DNA of 48,107 bases from JAXGYX01 sp964487355 (GTDB lineage Bacteria; Bacillota; Clostridia; Saccharofermentanales; Fastidiosipilaceae): contig CAZAPS010000013.1 of assembly GCA_964487355.1 (NCBI GenBank), positions 1 through 48,107 on the forward strand. Reading direction: 5' to 3'. Below the pieces are notes generated by a model that was given only the letters and a program-made list of their open reading frames with translations, made no database searches and was not told the origin of the DNA. Shown piece by piece: positions 22,993 through 31,571 of the stretch. A program made the position numbers and the translations under genes. Positions within the stretch are counted from its first letter, which is position 1. Each line of letters opens with the position of its first letter.

Positions 22993-25770
22993 ATGGATTT
23001 AGACTCTCTTAAACAAATCATTGAGGCGCCTCATGGAGGCAATCCACGTCAGGTGGAGGAGCGACTGGGCTTGCCACAGTTTTCAATCCTCGATTTCTCG
23101 AGCAATATCAGCCCGTTTGGCATGCCGGAGCCCATCCGCCTTGCCTCGATTCATTCATTGGTTGACGCCGAGCTGTATCCTGACTCGGATTCCGGCGCGC
23201 TTGTCGAACGGCTGGCGACCGCTCTTTCATTGCCGCCCGCCTGGATCGTTCCGGGCAACGGCGCCGCGGATTTAATTCATCGCGTCATGTCCGCTCTCTA
23301 TTTTTCTCAACCGGAGGGGCGACGAACGATTATTTTACCCGAGCCAACATTTAGCGAATATCATACGGCCGCGGTCGTGGCCGGACTCAGCGTTCTGCCT
23401 TATGCGCTGAAGCGCGAAAAACAATTCGCGATTCAAGAGGATTTGCTTGACTTGATCGACGATCAGGTCTGCGCAGTCATGGTCTGTCAGCCAAACAATC
23501 CCACCGGAGGACTGTGTGACCCTGAGCTGCTGGACGAGTTGGTGAATCGCTGCGCGCGAGCGAATACTTATTTGTTGGTGGATGAGTGTTTTTTGGATTT
23601 GCTGAGCAAACCGTTGTTTCAGCGCTATTCTTTACAAGACCGGTTGCGTGAGTGTAGGCAATTGATTATTCTTCGCTCTTTCACAAAAACTTGGGGGATG
23701 CCGGGCATTCGATTGGGCTATGCGTTACTTTCAGATCCTGACCTGACAACAGAGTTAAAAAAGCGGATGCCTCCGTGGTCGGTAAGCAGCCAGGCACAGC
23801 GGGCCGGAATCGCCGCGTTGGAATCCGGCGACCATCTTGAACGGATTCGCGGATGGCTGACCCCGGAAAGAGAGTGGCTTGCAAAAGAATTGCGCTCGCG
23901 CGGTATGTTGGATGTCGACGGAAGCGTGAACTACTTGTTTTTCAATTGTCCGAACGAGCACTATTTGCGAGAGAAGATGTTACTGACCTTCACACCTGTG
24001 CTGATTCGTGGATGCGCGAATTTTCGCGGATTGACCAATGAGGACTACCGTGTGGCGGTGCGCTTTCGTCACGAAAATCTGGCTCTTTTGCGAGCGCTGG
24101 ATGAGGCGCTGGCCATTTGTCCGGTCAATTTCGACCCGGTCGGGCGAAATTTGTCGAGCGAGGCTGAACTCCAAGCAGTTCGATCACCTGCCCCACACTC
24201 ACCGCCCGGAGAGTGGCGAAACAAAGGCAAAGCTCTTATGGTTGTTGGAACGACTTCAAACGCGGGCAAAAGCTTTGTGGTCGCCGCGCTCTGTCGGCTG
24301 TTTCGGCGCCTGGGATATAAAACAGCGCCATTTAAGGCTCAAAACATGGCTTCAAATTCCGCGATCACTGATACCGGAGCGGAAATCGGCCGCGCGCAGG
24401 CGATGCAGGCGGAGGCCGCCGGTATTCAGCCGACCGCCGACATGAACCCCATCTTGCTCAAACCTTCGAGCGACACCGGTTCACAGGTCATCGTCAATGG
24501 TCAGTTTTGGCGCGACATGACGGCTCAGGAATACTATCAAAATAAAAAAGATTTATGGTCGATAGTGTTGTCGGCATTCGAACGATTGCAGGCTGACCAC
24601 GACTTGATCATTGTGGAAGGCGCGGGCAGTCCGGCCGAGATCAATTTGCGTGACAATGATTTTGTCAATCTGGGACTGGCTGAGCGACTGGGAATTCCCT
24701 GTCTGTTGGTTGGTGACATCGATCGAGGCGGCGTTTTTGCTTCGCTCTATGGCACGACACAGTTGGTCAGCGCGCAGGAACGTTCACTGATCCAAGGCCT
24801 GGTCATCAATAAATTCCGCGGAGACAAGCGGTTGCTGGATTCAGGCTTGAGACAAATCGAAGGCTTGACCGGGATCCCGGTTGCCGGGGTCTTGCCAATG
24901 GCCGACATCACGCTTGACGATGAGGACAGCCTGTCCGACCAACTGCAGAGCAAAGGCGGCGCTGCGACCGGGGACATGGTGGACATAGCGATTATTAGGT
25001 TTCCGCGAATTATGAATTTTACTGATTTTTCACCATTTACCTACCACGGGAATATTAATCTTCGCTATGTGGGGCGGGTGGCTGAACTGGGGAAGCCGAA
25101 CATAATTATTCTACCCGGCACAAGAAACGTCTTGTCCGACTTAGGCTGGATGCGTGAAAACGGACTTGAGGACGCTGTGGTTGAACTGCACAAAAAAGGA
25201 GTCAAGGTGATTGGCATAGCGGGAGGCTGCCGGATGCTTGCCCGAACGCTGTCTGATCCGACCGGGGCGCGGCTCAAGCGGGATGAGTCGCTTCACGGGA
25301 TGAACTTGTTGGCCTGTGACATGGAGTTACAGCCACTGAATGTCGGCAAACCGGTGACGGCGAAACTTTGTGATGCAAAGGAGTTCACTGACATCGACGC
25401 GGACATCTGTTTTAGTGGCTATCCCACTCGAATGGGTATGATAAAAAAAGAAACGGATCAACTTAGACCGTTGTTTCAATTATCCAATGGCGAATCGGAT
25501 GGTCTTTATGATCGCGAAAAAGGTTGCTTCGCGACCGGATTGCATGGCTGCTTTGACGCTCCCGGCGCGGTTGAGAACTGGCTTCGACTGCTCGGTCTAA
25601 AACAAGCTGCTCTAGTGGTAAAAGAAGAAGGCAAAGATCTTTCCGAGCATAAAGAAATACAATATGAAAAACTGGCAGATTTAATGGAGAGCCATATGGA
25701 TCTGTCATTGTTGTCCGCGATCACCGGCCTGCCTATAAGTAAAAGAGAAGACGAGGTAACCTGTGATTGA
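22993..25770 (+). CDS. Fusion of threonine-phosphate decarboxylase (CobD) and cobyric acid synthase (CbiP/CobQ) lacking the nucleophile cysteine
   Basis: A 925-residue bifunctional protein. Residues 1-~370 are a class I/II PLP enzyme of the CobD (L-threonine-O-3-phosphate decarboxylase) group, with QPNNPTGG and the Schiff-base lysine in RSFTKTWGMPG. Residues ~412-925 are cobyric acid synthase, with P-loop GTTSNAGKS (about 419-427), KAQNMASNS and the EGAGSPAEINL segment. In its amidotransferase domain the usual GICGGY nucleophile elbow reads GIAGGC (Ala743 in the cysteine position, codon 25219-25221). The downstream LHGCFD histidine is kept. It is the last cobalamin gene. The two halves act on opposite partners of the CbiB reaction, so the fusion is biochemically sensible. 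Confidence 0.92.
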   Translation: MDLDSLKQIIEAPHGGNPRQVEERLGLPQFSILDFSSNISPFGMPEPIRLASIHSLVDAELYPDSDSGALVERLATALSLPPAWIVPGNGAADLIHRVMSALYFSQPEGRRTIILPEPTFSEYHTAAVVAGLSVLPYALKREKQFAIQEDLLDLIDDQVCAVMVCQPNNPTGGLCDPELLDELVNRCARANTYLLVDECFLDLLSKPLFQRYSLQDRLRECRQLIILRSFTKTWGMPGIRLGYALLSDPDLTTELKKRMPPWSVSSQAQRAGIAALESGDHLERIRGWLTPEREWLAKELRSRGMLDVDGSVNYLFFNCPNEHYLREKMLLTFTPVLIRGCANFRGLTNEDYRVAVRFRHENLALLRALDEALAICPVNFDPVGRNLSSEAELQAVRSPAPHSPPGEWRNKGKALMVVGTTSNAGKSFVVAALCRLFRRLGYKTAPFKAQNMASNSAITDTGAEIGRAQAMQAEAAGIQPTADMNPILLKPSSDTGSQVIVNGQFWRDMTAQEYYQNKKDLWSIVLSAFERLQADHDLIIVEGAGSPAEINLRDNDFVNLGLAERLGIPCLLVGDIDRGGVFASLYGTTQLVSAQERSLIQGLVINKFRGDKRLLDSGLRQIEGLTGIPVAGVLPMADITLDDEDSLSDQLQSKGGAATGDMVDIAIIRFPRIMNFTDFSPFTYHGNINLRYVGRVAELGKPNIIILPGTRNVLSDLGWMRENGLEDAVVELHKKGVKVIGIAGGCRMLARTLSDPTGARLKRDESLHGMNLLACDMELQPLNVGKPVTAKLCDAKEFTDIDADICFSGYPTRMGMIKKETDQLRPLFQLSNGESDGLYDREKGCFATGLHGCFDAPGAVENWLRLLGLKQAALVVKEEGKDLSEHKEIQYEKLADLMESHMDLSLLSAITGLPISKREDEVTCD

Positions 25771-25810
25771 AGGTTCGGCCTGACCCTCGGATTTTTGAAA
25801 GGGAGTGAGC

Positions 25811-26662
25811 ATGTCTTATGTATTTGGTCGTGATCTTCTAACCGATCCATTTTTACAAGATTCCAAGCCGATCCTGGGCGGAGTGTTGAAAACAGAACCC
25901 GGATTTTTGGACATGCCGCGCGTCATGCATGTACATGACGACCGTTTGGAGATTTTGTTTCTTTCAGAAGGTGAGGCGACACACATTATCGGCAACCACA
26001 CCTGCAAGGTCAAAGCGGGGGATTTGATCACCTACAACGCCGGAGTGCCTCACGAGGAGTTCATTGGGGCCACGCCGGATTTGTCCGCTTACTCGATTAT
26101 CATCACCGGACTGAGGATGAAAAATTTGCCCCCCAACACGCTGTTCAGCGCGAATCAGCACCCGATCATCCAGACCGGTCGACGAATGCCTTTGATTCAT
26201 TCACTCGTCGATCAAATGTACGAGAAACTCGCATCCGGACGTCCGTCGTCCATATTGTACGCCAACAGCATGGCGCTTACTTTACTGTGCTATATCCTGG
26301 ATTCTTTGGACGAGTCACCCGACAAACTTCAGGAGATCGAAACAACCAACGGACTGCGGATCAAAGCATACCTGGACAGTCATTTCAAAGACACGGTCAC
26401 CTTGGACGCACTTAGTCGGGAACTCTATTTAAATCCGTCATACATTTCTCATGTTTTCAAGAACTACTCCGGCTATTCTCCGATGCAGTACGTGACCCGC
26501 CGGCGAATCGGGGAGGCTCAATCCTTGTTGATTCACACCGACATGCCACTATCGGAGATCGCGTTGAGCGTGGGTTACAGCAACAGCAGCATGTTTTCGC
26601 GCGCCTTCAAACAATTGGTTGGCATCACACCCAATCAATATCGGACGGAATGGCAGCGTTGA
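25811..26662 (+). CDS. AraC-family regulator with N-terminal cupin sensor
   Basis: A 283-residue transcription factor. Residues ~20-120 form a cupin-type ligand-binding domain (HVHDDRLEILF, then YNAGVPHEE). Residues ~185-283 are the double helix-turn-helix AraC domain, with LYLNPSYISHVFK in the first and IALSVGYSNSSMFSRAFKQ in the second. ATG 25811 has GGGAG upstream; a GTG at 25805 is less likely. It lies only 40 bp after the cobalamin genes but functionally belongs with the following dehydrogenase/isomerase pair, which it probably activates in response to a sugar or polyol. It is clearly paralogous to the regulator at 41075-41923. Confidence 0.9.
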   Translation: MSYVFGRDLLTDPFLQDSKPILGGVLKTEPGFLDMPRVMHVHDDRLEILFLSEGEATHIIGNHTCKVKAGDLITYNAGVPHEEFIGATPDLSAYSIIITGLRMKNLPPNTLFSANQHPIIQTGRRMPLIHSLVDQMYEKLASGRPSSILYANSMALTLLCYILDSLDESPDKLQEIETTNGLRIKAYLDSHFKDTVTLDALSRELYLNPSYISHVFKNYSGYSPMQYVTRRRIGEAQSLLIHTDMPLSEIALSVGYSNSSMFSRAFKQLVGITPNQYRTEWQR

Positions 26663-26874
26663 TCTGTCCGGTCGAAATAATGACGTAAATCGACCTCAAC
26701 ACAAAATACGACAAATTTTCTCTCGGAAATTCGAATAAACAACACAAAACGAGCAAATTATGGAAAGAGTTTTTGTGCATGTTTCGCTAAGATAGAGTCA
26801 GGTAGAAAGTTGGTCAGCGACATGACCAAAAACACAATCGATCGTTCATCCTTAAAAATTTCGGGAGGTAAGGT
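26663..26874 (+). promoter_or_regulatory. Upstream region of the dehydrogenase/isomerase pair
   Basis: A 212-bp AT-rich gap between the AraC gene and its likely target. A TAAGAT (26788-26793) could be a -10 box, but no good -35 lies at 16-18 bp, as expected if an activator such as the adjacent AraC protein is needed. CGGGAGGTAAGG at the right end is the ribosome binding site of the next gene. I see no defined operator. Confidence 0.3.
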
Positions 26875-28044
26875 ATGTACTACGGAGAACCAAAAGTTAA
26901 AAATCCGATTCGCTGGGGCATGGTCGGCGGAGGCAAAGGCGCCGCGATCGGCTACATTCACCGCTCAGCCGCGCTGCGGGACCAGAACTTTGAGCTTGTG
27001 GCCGGAGCGTTCGATATCGACGCCGACCGCGGCCGTGAATTTGGCACCAAGCTTCATGTGGCTCCGGAACGCTGCTATGCGGACTATAAACAAATGTTCG
27101 CCGAAGAGAGCAAACGTGAAGATGGCATTCAAGCCGTCTCGATCGCCACACCAAACAGCACTCATTATGAGATTTCCAAAGCGGCGCTAGAGAACAATCT
27201 TCATGTCTATTGCGAAAAACCGCTCTGCTTCACCACCGAGCAGGCGGAAGAACTTCGCGAGCTCGCTGAAAAGACCAAGCGGATTTTCGCTGTCTCCTAT
27301 GGCTACGCCGGATATCAGATGATTCTGCAGGGCCGTGAGATGATCGCGCGTGGCGATTTGGGCGACATTCGCATGATCCATATGTATTTTTCACACGGTG
27401 GCAACGCGGCCGAAAGCGCTGATCAGGCGGAAGGCCAAAAATGGCGGGTCAATCCGAAGACCGCGGGTCCCAGCTTTGTCCTGGGTGACCTTGGCACACA
27501 TCCGCTGTACCTGGCTGAAATGATGGCTCCGGATATGAAGATCGACCAGCTGATGTGCTCGAAAAAGGCTTTTATCAAGCATCGTGAACCGCTGGAAGAC
27601 AACGCCTATGTGCTGATGCGCTATGACAACGGAGCCGAAGGCCTCATGTGGGTGAGTTCGGTCAACTGTGGATCGGTCCACGGGTTAAAAGTTCGGATCA
27701 TGGGCTCGAAAGCGAGCATCGAATGGTGGGCGGAGCACCCCAACCAACTGACCTACGAGCAATACGGCCAGCCAATCCAGATCCTGGAACGAGCGACCGG
27801 TTATCTGTATGACATCGCCAATGAGGACGACCGTATTGGAGCCGGCCATAGCGAGGGCTTGTTTGAATCCTGGTCCAACCTGTACTATCGTTTCGCTCAG
27901 GCCATCGATGCCCGCGAACGAGGAGACGAGGAGTTCTTAAAAACACACTGGTATCCGGACGTGAACGCCGGTGTCGAAGGTGTCAAATTCGTCGAGAAGT
28001 GTGTTGAGTCCGCTGATAAGGGAGCAACCTGGGTCGATTACTGA
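26875..28044 (+). CDS. Gfo/Idh/MocA-family NAD(P)-dependent dehydrogenase (sugar/inositol type)
   Basis: A 389-residue soluble oxidoreductase. The N-terminal Rossmann domain has WGMVGGGKGAAIGYIHR, and the family's catalytic motif appears as CEKPLCF at about residue 120. The C-terminal alpha/beta domain carries GDLGTHPLYLAEMM, where the histidine is the likely catalytic residue. Its length exceeds classical IolG (about 340), and I would not assign a substrate. Together with the IolE-like gene behind it and the AraC/cupin regulator in front, it probably oxidises an inositol- or sugar-like ring or hydroxyl. Confidence 0.88.
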   Translation: MYYGEPKVKNPIRWGMVGGGKGAAIGYIHRSAALRDQNFELVAGAFDIDADRGREFGTKLHVAPERCYADYKQMFAEESKREDGIQAVSIATPNSTHYEISKAALENNLHVYCEKPLCFTTEQAEELRELAEKTKRIFAVSYGYAGYQMILQGREMIARGDLGDIRMIHMYFSHGGNAAESADQAEGQKWRVNPKTAGPSFVLGDLGTHPLYLAEMMAPDMKIDQLMCSKKAFIKHREPLEDNAYVLMRYDNGAEGLMWVSSVNCGSVHGLKVRIMGSKASIEWWAEHPNQLTYEQYGQPIQILERATGYLYDIANEDDRIGAGHSEGLFESWSNLYYRFAQAIDARERGDEEFLKTHWYPDVNAGVEGVKFVEKCVESADKGATWVDY

Positions 28045-28135
28045 TCCCGCCGTTTTGTAGGCGACAGAGATTGTAAAACACTCAGCTTAAATTGTTAGAA
28101 TGAAGTTAAAGATGAAACTGAAAGGGAGGAAAAAA

Positions 28136-29053
28136 ATGGCGATTAAATATGGATGCGCGCCCAGCTGCTGGGGTGTGGACGATGTGAACAACCCTTATCT
28201 ACCGAAATGGACGACTGTGCTGGATGAAGCGAAGGAGTCGGGTTTCACCGGCATTGAGCTTGGTCCATATAGCTATATGCCACTGGATATCCCGGTCGTC
28301 CGCGCGGCCTTTGAGGAACGCGGATTGACCTTGACCGCCGGCACCATTTTTGACGATTTGGTCACACCTTCAAATTATGACAATCTCATTAAACAGACAC
28401 ATCAAATCTGTGACCTGATCAGACAGATGCCCGAGCCGAGCGTGCTTCCCGGTCAAAAATTCGCCCATCCGGTGATGACCATCATGGATTTCTTCCATGA
28501 TGAGCGAAGCGTTACCGCGGGACATGGCGACCGCGCGCCCCGTCTCGAAAAAGAATTGTGGGACAAAATGATGAGTACGCTGCGAGATGTCTCCAAAATC
28601 GCCCGTAGCTATGGAATCAGAGTGGTATACCATCCGCACGCGGGTGGGTACGTTGAGTTTGAAGATGAGATCGAGCGCCTTTGCAATGACATAACGTATG
28701 ATGAAATGGGCCTGGTGCTCGACACCGGACATATCTACTACGCCGGTGGCGATCCGAGCAAGGTGTTGCGCCGTTATAAGGATCGTCTGGACTATGTGCA
28801 CTTCAAGGATGTGAACCAGGAAATTTACGATAAAATGATGAAGATCGAAATCGATTTTTTCTCGGCCGCGGCCGAAGGCACCATGTGTCCGATTGGAGAT
28901 GGGGCGCTGAACTATCCGGAGATTCGTCAAACACTCGATGAAATTGAATACTCCGGCTGGGTCACCATCGAGCAGGAAAAAGATCCGCGCAATGTCAGCA
29001 CCAGCCTGGAAGATGTCAAGGCAAGCTATCGCTTTGTCAGTTCATTGGGTTGA
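28136..29053 (+). CDS. IolE-like TIM-barrel sugar isomerase/dehydratase
   Basis: A 305-residue protein of the AP-endonuclease-2/xylose-isomerase-like TIM-barrel family. It resembles inosose dehydratase IolE at the start (CAPSCWGVDD), in the GFTGIELGPY strand, and in the metal-site strands VLDTGHIYYAGGDP, YVHFKDV and WVTIEQE. ATG 28136 is used because GGGAGGA lies 5 bp upstream; an ATG at 28100 would place this SD inside the gene. It is the last gene before a strong terminator. Dehydration of 2-keto-myo-inositol is possible, but a related sugar epimerase or isomerase function cannot be excluded. Confidence 0.82.
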   Translation: MAIKYGCAPSCWGVDDVNNPYLPKWTTVLDEAKESGFTGIELGPYSYMPLDIPVVRAAFEERGLTLTAGTIFDDLVTPSNYDNLIKQTHQICDLIRQMPEPSVLPGQKFAHPVMTIMDFFHDERSVTAGHGDRAPRLEKELWDKMMSTLRDVSKIARSYGIRVVYHPHAGGYVEFEDEIERLCNDITYDEMGLVLDTGHIYYAGGDPSKVLRRYKDRLDYVHFKDVNQEIYDKMMKIEIDFFSAAAEGTMCPIGDGALNYPEIRQTLDEIEYSGWVTIEQEKDPRNVSTSLEDVKASYRFVSSLG

Positions 29054-29103
29054 CCTCGATGATTGATTTGACTGAATGATCCACCGAATCAGCCGACCAA
29101 GTC

Positions 29104-29138
29104 AAAAACAGCCGTGTCGTGGTCGACCGGCTGTTTTT
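29104..29138 (+). terminator. Bidirectional intrinsic terminator
   Basis: AAAAACAGCCG (29104-29114) pairs perfectly with CGGCTGTTTTT (29128-29138), giving an 11-bp stem with T-runs usable in either direction. It ends the AraC/dehydrogenase/IolE-like unit and isolates the following aminotransferase operon. Confidence 0.9.
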
Positions 29139-29188
29139 CTCGCTAACCGCGGTCAGACTATAAGAGTCAAAAACGGCTAGACAAGACG

Positions 29189-29216
29189 TTCAAACCCAAA
29201 CCGGATTTGATATACT
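29189..29216 (+). promoter_or_regulatory. Probable promoter of the aminotransferase operon
   Basis: TATACT (29211-29216) is a good -10. The best -35 is TTCAAA (29189-29194) with a 16-bp spacer, a weak match. It lies after the terminator and about 55 bp before the start codon at 29271. Confidence 0.45.
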
Positions 29217-29270
29217 AATTCGGTGGTAAAATTACTGACGAATAATGAAAATGTTGTGAGGTGTGATTGA

Positions 29271-30473
29271 ATGAGACTGGCCGAGCGAATGAGTCAAACC
29301 CAGCCGGGTATATTTCACAAACTATATGAGCGAAAAACAAAGCTGATGAATGATGAGAGGACCATCTTCGACCTGTCTGTCGGCACACCGGGCTTTTTAC
29401 CTGATGAACATGTTGTTCAAGCGTTAAGCCGCGCCGCTGCCGATCCCAAGCAGTATGGCTACGCCATGACTGATTTGCCGGAGTTGATCGACGCGCTGGT
29501 ACACTACTATCGCGGACGATTCAATGTGAAGCTGTCCGACAAGGAAGTAATTGCCGTTCACGGCACTCAAGAAGGCATGGCGCATATTTGCTGGGCGCTT
29601 TGCGATCCCGGAGATCTTGTGCTAGTGCCGGACCCGGGGTACCCGATCTTTACCGACGGACCTGAATTATGTGGTGCCCGAGTGGTTCCCTATCCTCTCT
29701 TTGAGGAGAAGGGGTATATCCTTGATTTTGCTGATATTCCTCCGCAGATCGCCGAACAGGCACGCGTCATCGTGGTCTCATATCCATTGAATCCGGTCTG
29801 TGTGGGAGCGGACAAGGACTTCTATCTACGCTTGATCGCGTTTGCGAAAAGATATGATATCCTGGTGATTCATGATGCCGCGTATGCGGACATTTCATTC
29901 GCCGATCAGCCGTATCCATCCTTTTTGAGTTTTCCCGGAGCCAAGGATGTTGGCGTGGAGTTTTACTCTCTGTCCAAAACCTATAATTTCACCGGAGCGC
30001 GAGCCGCGTTTCTGGTGGGCAACGAAACAGTTGTGCGCGCCATGCGCACCTTGCGGTCGAAAATCGATTATGGTGTTTTTCTACCGATTCAAAAAGCCGC
30101 CGCCATGGCGTTGAGAGCGGAACAATTCGGTGTGATCGAGCGAAAAAAACAGTATCAGAGCATGGCGAACCGTCTGGCCAATGGATTGAGAGACTGCGGC
30201 TGGCCGGCGCGGGACAGTCAGGGCACGATGTTTTTGTGGAGTGGGTTGCCTTATGGATATCAAGATTCTCTACGCTTCACATTGGATTTAATGGAATTGA
30301 CCGGAGTGATTGTGACCCCGGGCGTGGCGTTTGGCGAACGAGGTGAAGGCCATGTCCGCTTCGCGCTGCGAACCGACATGGAACGCCTCGACGAAATCAT
30401 TCACATATTACATGCCAATCGGTCAAATTTGGAGGGGCTGGCAAAAAATGAAAATAAAAGACCTGTTTCGTAA
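29271..30473 (+). CDS. PLP-dependent class I/II aminotransferase (LL-DAP/aspartate aminotransferase-like)
   Basis: A 400-residue fold-type I aminotransferase. Visible motifs are DLSVGTPGF near the N-terminus, the cofactor-contacting HGTQEGMAHI, the PDPGYPIF loop, the SYPLNPVC segment (where NPTG is more usual), and the Schiff-base lysine in YSLSKTYNFTGARAAF. The overall pattern is closest to the LL-diaminopimelate/alanine/aspartate aminotransferase group; the substrate is not determined. GAGGTG lies upstream of the ATG. Its end overlaps the nitroreductase gene by 26 bp, so the two are co-expressed. Confidence 0.85.
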   Translation: MRLAERMSQTQPGIFHKLYERKTKLMNDERTIFDLSVGTPGFLPDEHVVQALSRAAADPKQYGYAMTDLPELIDALVHYYRGRFNVKLSDKEVIAVHGTQEGMAHICWALCDPGDLVLVPDPGYPIFTDGPELCGARVVPYPLFEEKGYILDFADIPPQIAEQARVIVVSYPLNPVCVGADKDFYLRLIAFAKRYDILVIHDAAYADISFADQPYPSFLSFPGAKDVGVEFYSLSKTYNFTGARAAFLVGNETVVRAMRTLRSKIDYGVFLPIQKAAAMALRAEQFGVIERKKQYQSMANRLANGLRDCGWPARDSQGTMFLWSGLPYGYQDSLRFTLDLMELTGVIVTPGVAFGERGEGHVRFALRTDMERLDEIIHILHANRSNLEGLAKNENKRPVS

Positions 30474-31020
30474 AAATCGCAGTTATCGCCGTTTTTTTGA
30501 GAATGAACGTCTTTCTCCGGATTTAATCATGGATTGGGTGAACAATGCGCGTCTGGCCGCCTGCTCGCGCAACATTCAGGCCCAACGTTATCGGATCATC
30601 ACCGACAAAGATACCTGCGCCAAAGTGTTCGACCAACTGACCTGGGCCGCCGCTCTAAAAGAATGGGCCGGACCAAAAGAAGGAGAGCGGCCGGCGGCCT
30701 ATGTTTTAATCGGTCGTGACAGCAGATTGCCGGGTCTAGCGGATATTGACACAGGTATCGCCACTGAGGTGTTGCGCATCTCAGCGATCGCCGAAGGTTA
30801 TGGCAGCTGCCTGCTCGCGTCGATCAACAAACGGGCGATTATTGAACAATGCGATCTTCCGGACTGGTATCAGCTGGATCTGGTGCTCGCTTTGGGAAAG
30901 CCCGCCGAGACGGTGATCATCGATGAGTTGGCGCAAGGACAAAACGATCTGGACTATTATCGCGATAACATGGACAATCACCATGTTCCAAAGCGTGATA
31001 TAAAAGATTTATTAATTTGA
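30448..31020 (+). CDS. Nitroreductase-family FMN protein
   Basis: A 190-residue flavoprotein of the nitroreductase superfamily. The FMN-phosphate signature appears as RKNRSYRRF at the N-terminus, with the ARLAACSRNIQAQRY helix after it and the C-terminal LVLALGKPAE motif. ATG 30448 is chosen over upstream starts because GGAGGGG precedes it and earlier starts would run deep into the aminotransferase gene. Family members reduce nitro, quinone or enone groups with NAD(P)H. The physiological substrate is unknown. Confidence 0.85.
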   Translation: MKIKDLFRKNRSYRRFFENERLSPDLIMDWVNNARLAACSRNIQAQRYRIITDKDTCAKVFDQLTWAAALKEWAGPKEGERPAAYVLIGRDSRLPGLADIDTGIATEVLRISAIAEGYGSCLLASINKRAIIEQCDLPDWYQLDLVLALGKPAETVIIDELAQGQNDLDYYRDNMDNHHVPKRDIKDLLI

Positions 31021-31034
31021 ACTGAGAGTGAAAA

Positions 31035-31505
31035 ATGACTGAGCGATTATACGAACATTATGTGCAATACTATGAGACAGACAAGATGGGCATCGTGCAT
31101 CATTCAAATTACATTCGTTTTTTTGAGGAGGCCCGCGTCCATTTTCTTGATCAGCTGGGAATCAGTTTTCACATGATGGAAGAAAAAGGGGTTGGCAGTC
31201 CGGTGCTGGACATCGACTGTGAGTTTAAAACCGGCGCGAAGTTCGCCGACGTGCTCATCGTTTACTGCAGGTTGACGAAGTACAATGGAATTCGTCTGCG
31301 CTTTGAATATGAAATCGTAAACAAAACAAATGGAAAACTGCATGCGCGCGGCAACAGTGGGCATTGTTTTGTCGATCTCAAGACACATCATCCGATCGCT
31401 TTGCAAAAAACTCACCCGGAGTTGAACGAAAAAATTGTTCATGCGATTGAGCGGGGCAACCCGCCCTGTCTCGATTCGATTAAACAAGCGACGAATTTCG
31501 TGTAA
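31035..31505 (+). CDS. Acyl-CoA thioesterase, 4-hydroxybenzoyl-CoA thioesterase (hot-dog) family
   Basis: A 156-residue hot-dog-fold protein of the YbgC/4HBT group. The hallmark YYETDKMGIVHHSNYIRFFEEAR region (shown here only as DKMGIVHHSNY) contains the catalytic aspartate and the substrate-loop histidines. It would hydrolyse short- or medium-chain acyl-CoA or acyl-ACP thioesters. It follows the nitroreductase by 14 bp with GAGAGTG upstream, so it is probably the third gene of the same operon. Confidence 0.88.
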   Translation: MTERLYEHYVQYYETDKMGIVHHSNYIRFFEEARVHFLDQLGISFHMMEEKGVGSPVLDIDCEFKTGAKFADVLIVYCRLTKYNGIRLRFEYEIVNKTNGKLHARGNSGHCFVDLKTHHPIALQKTHPELNEKIVHAIERGNPPCLDSIKQATNFV

Positions 31506-31571
31506 GCTGTACAAGGTTGTCAATCCGATTGAATGAAAATAATTTATGCGTGATAAAAAGGAGTCTGAATC

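Noticed and set aside
12065..25770. B12 riboswitch controlling the cobalamin genes
   Set aside because: The gaps inside the cluster are too short for the aptamer, and the one 83-bp gap before cobT does not contain the B12-box sequence.
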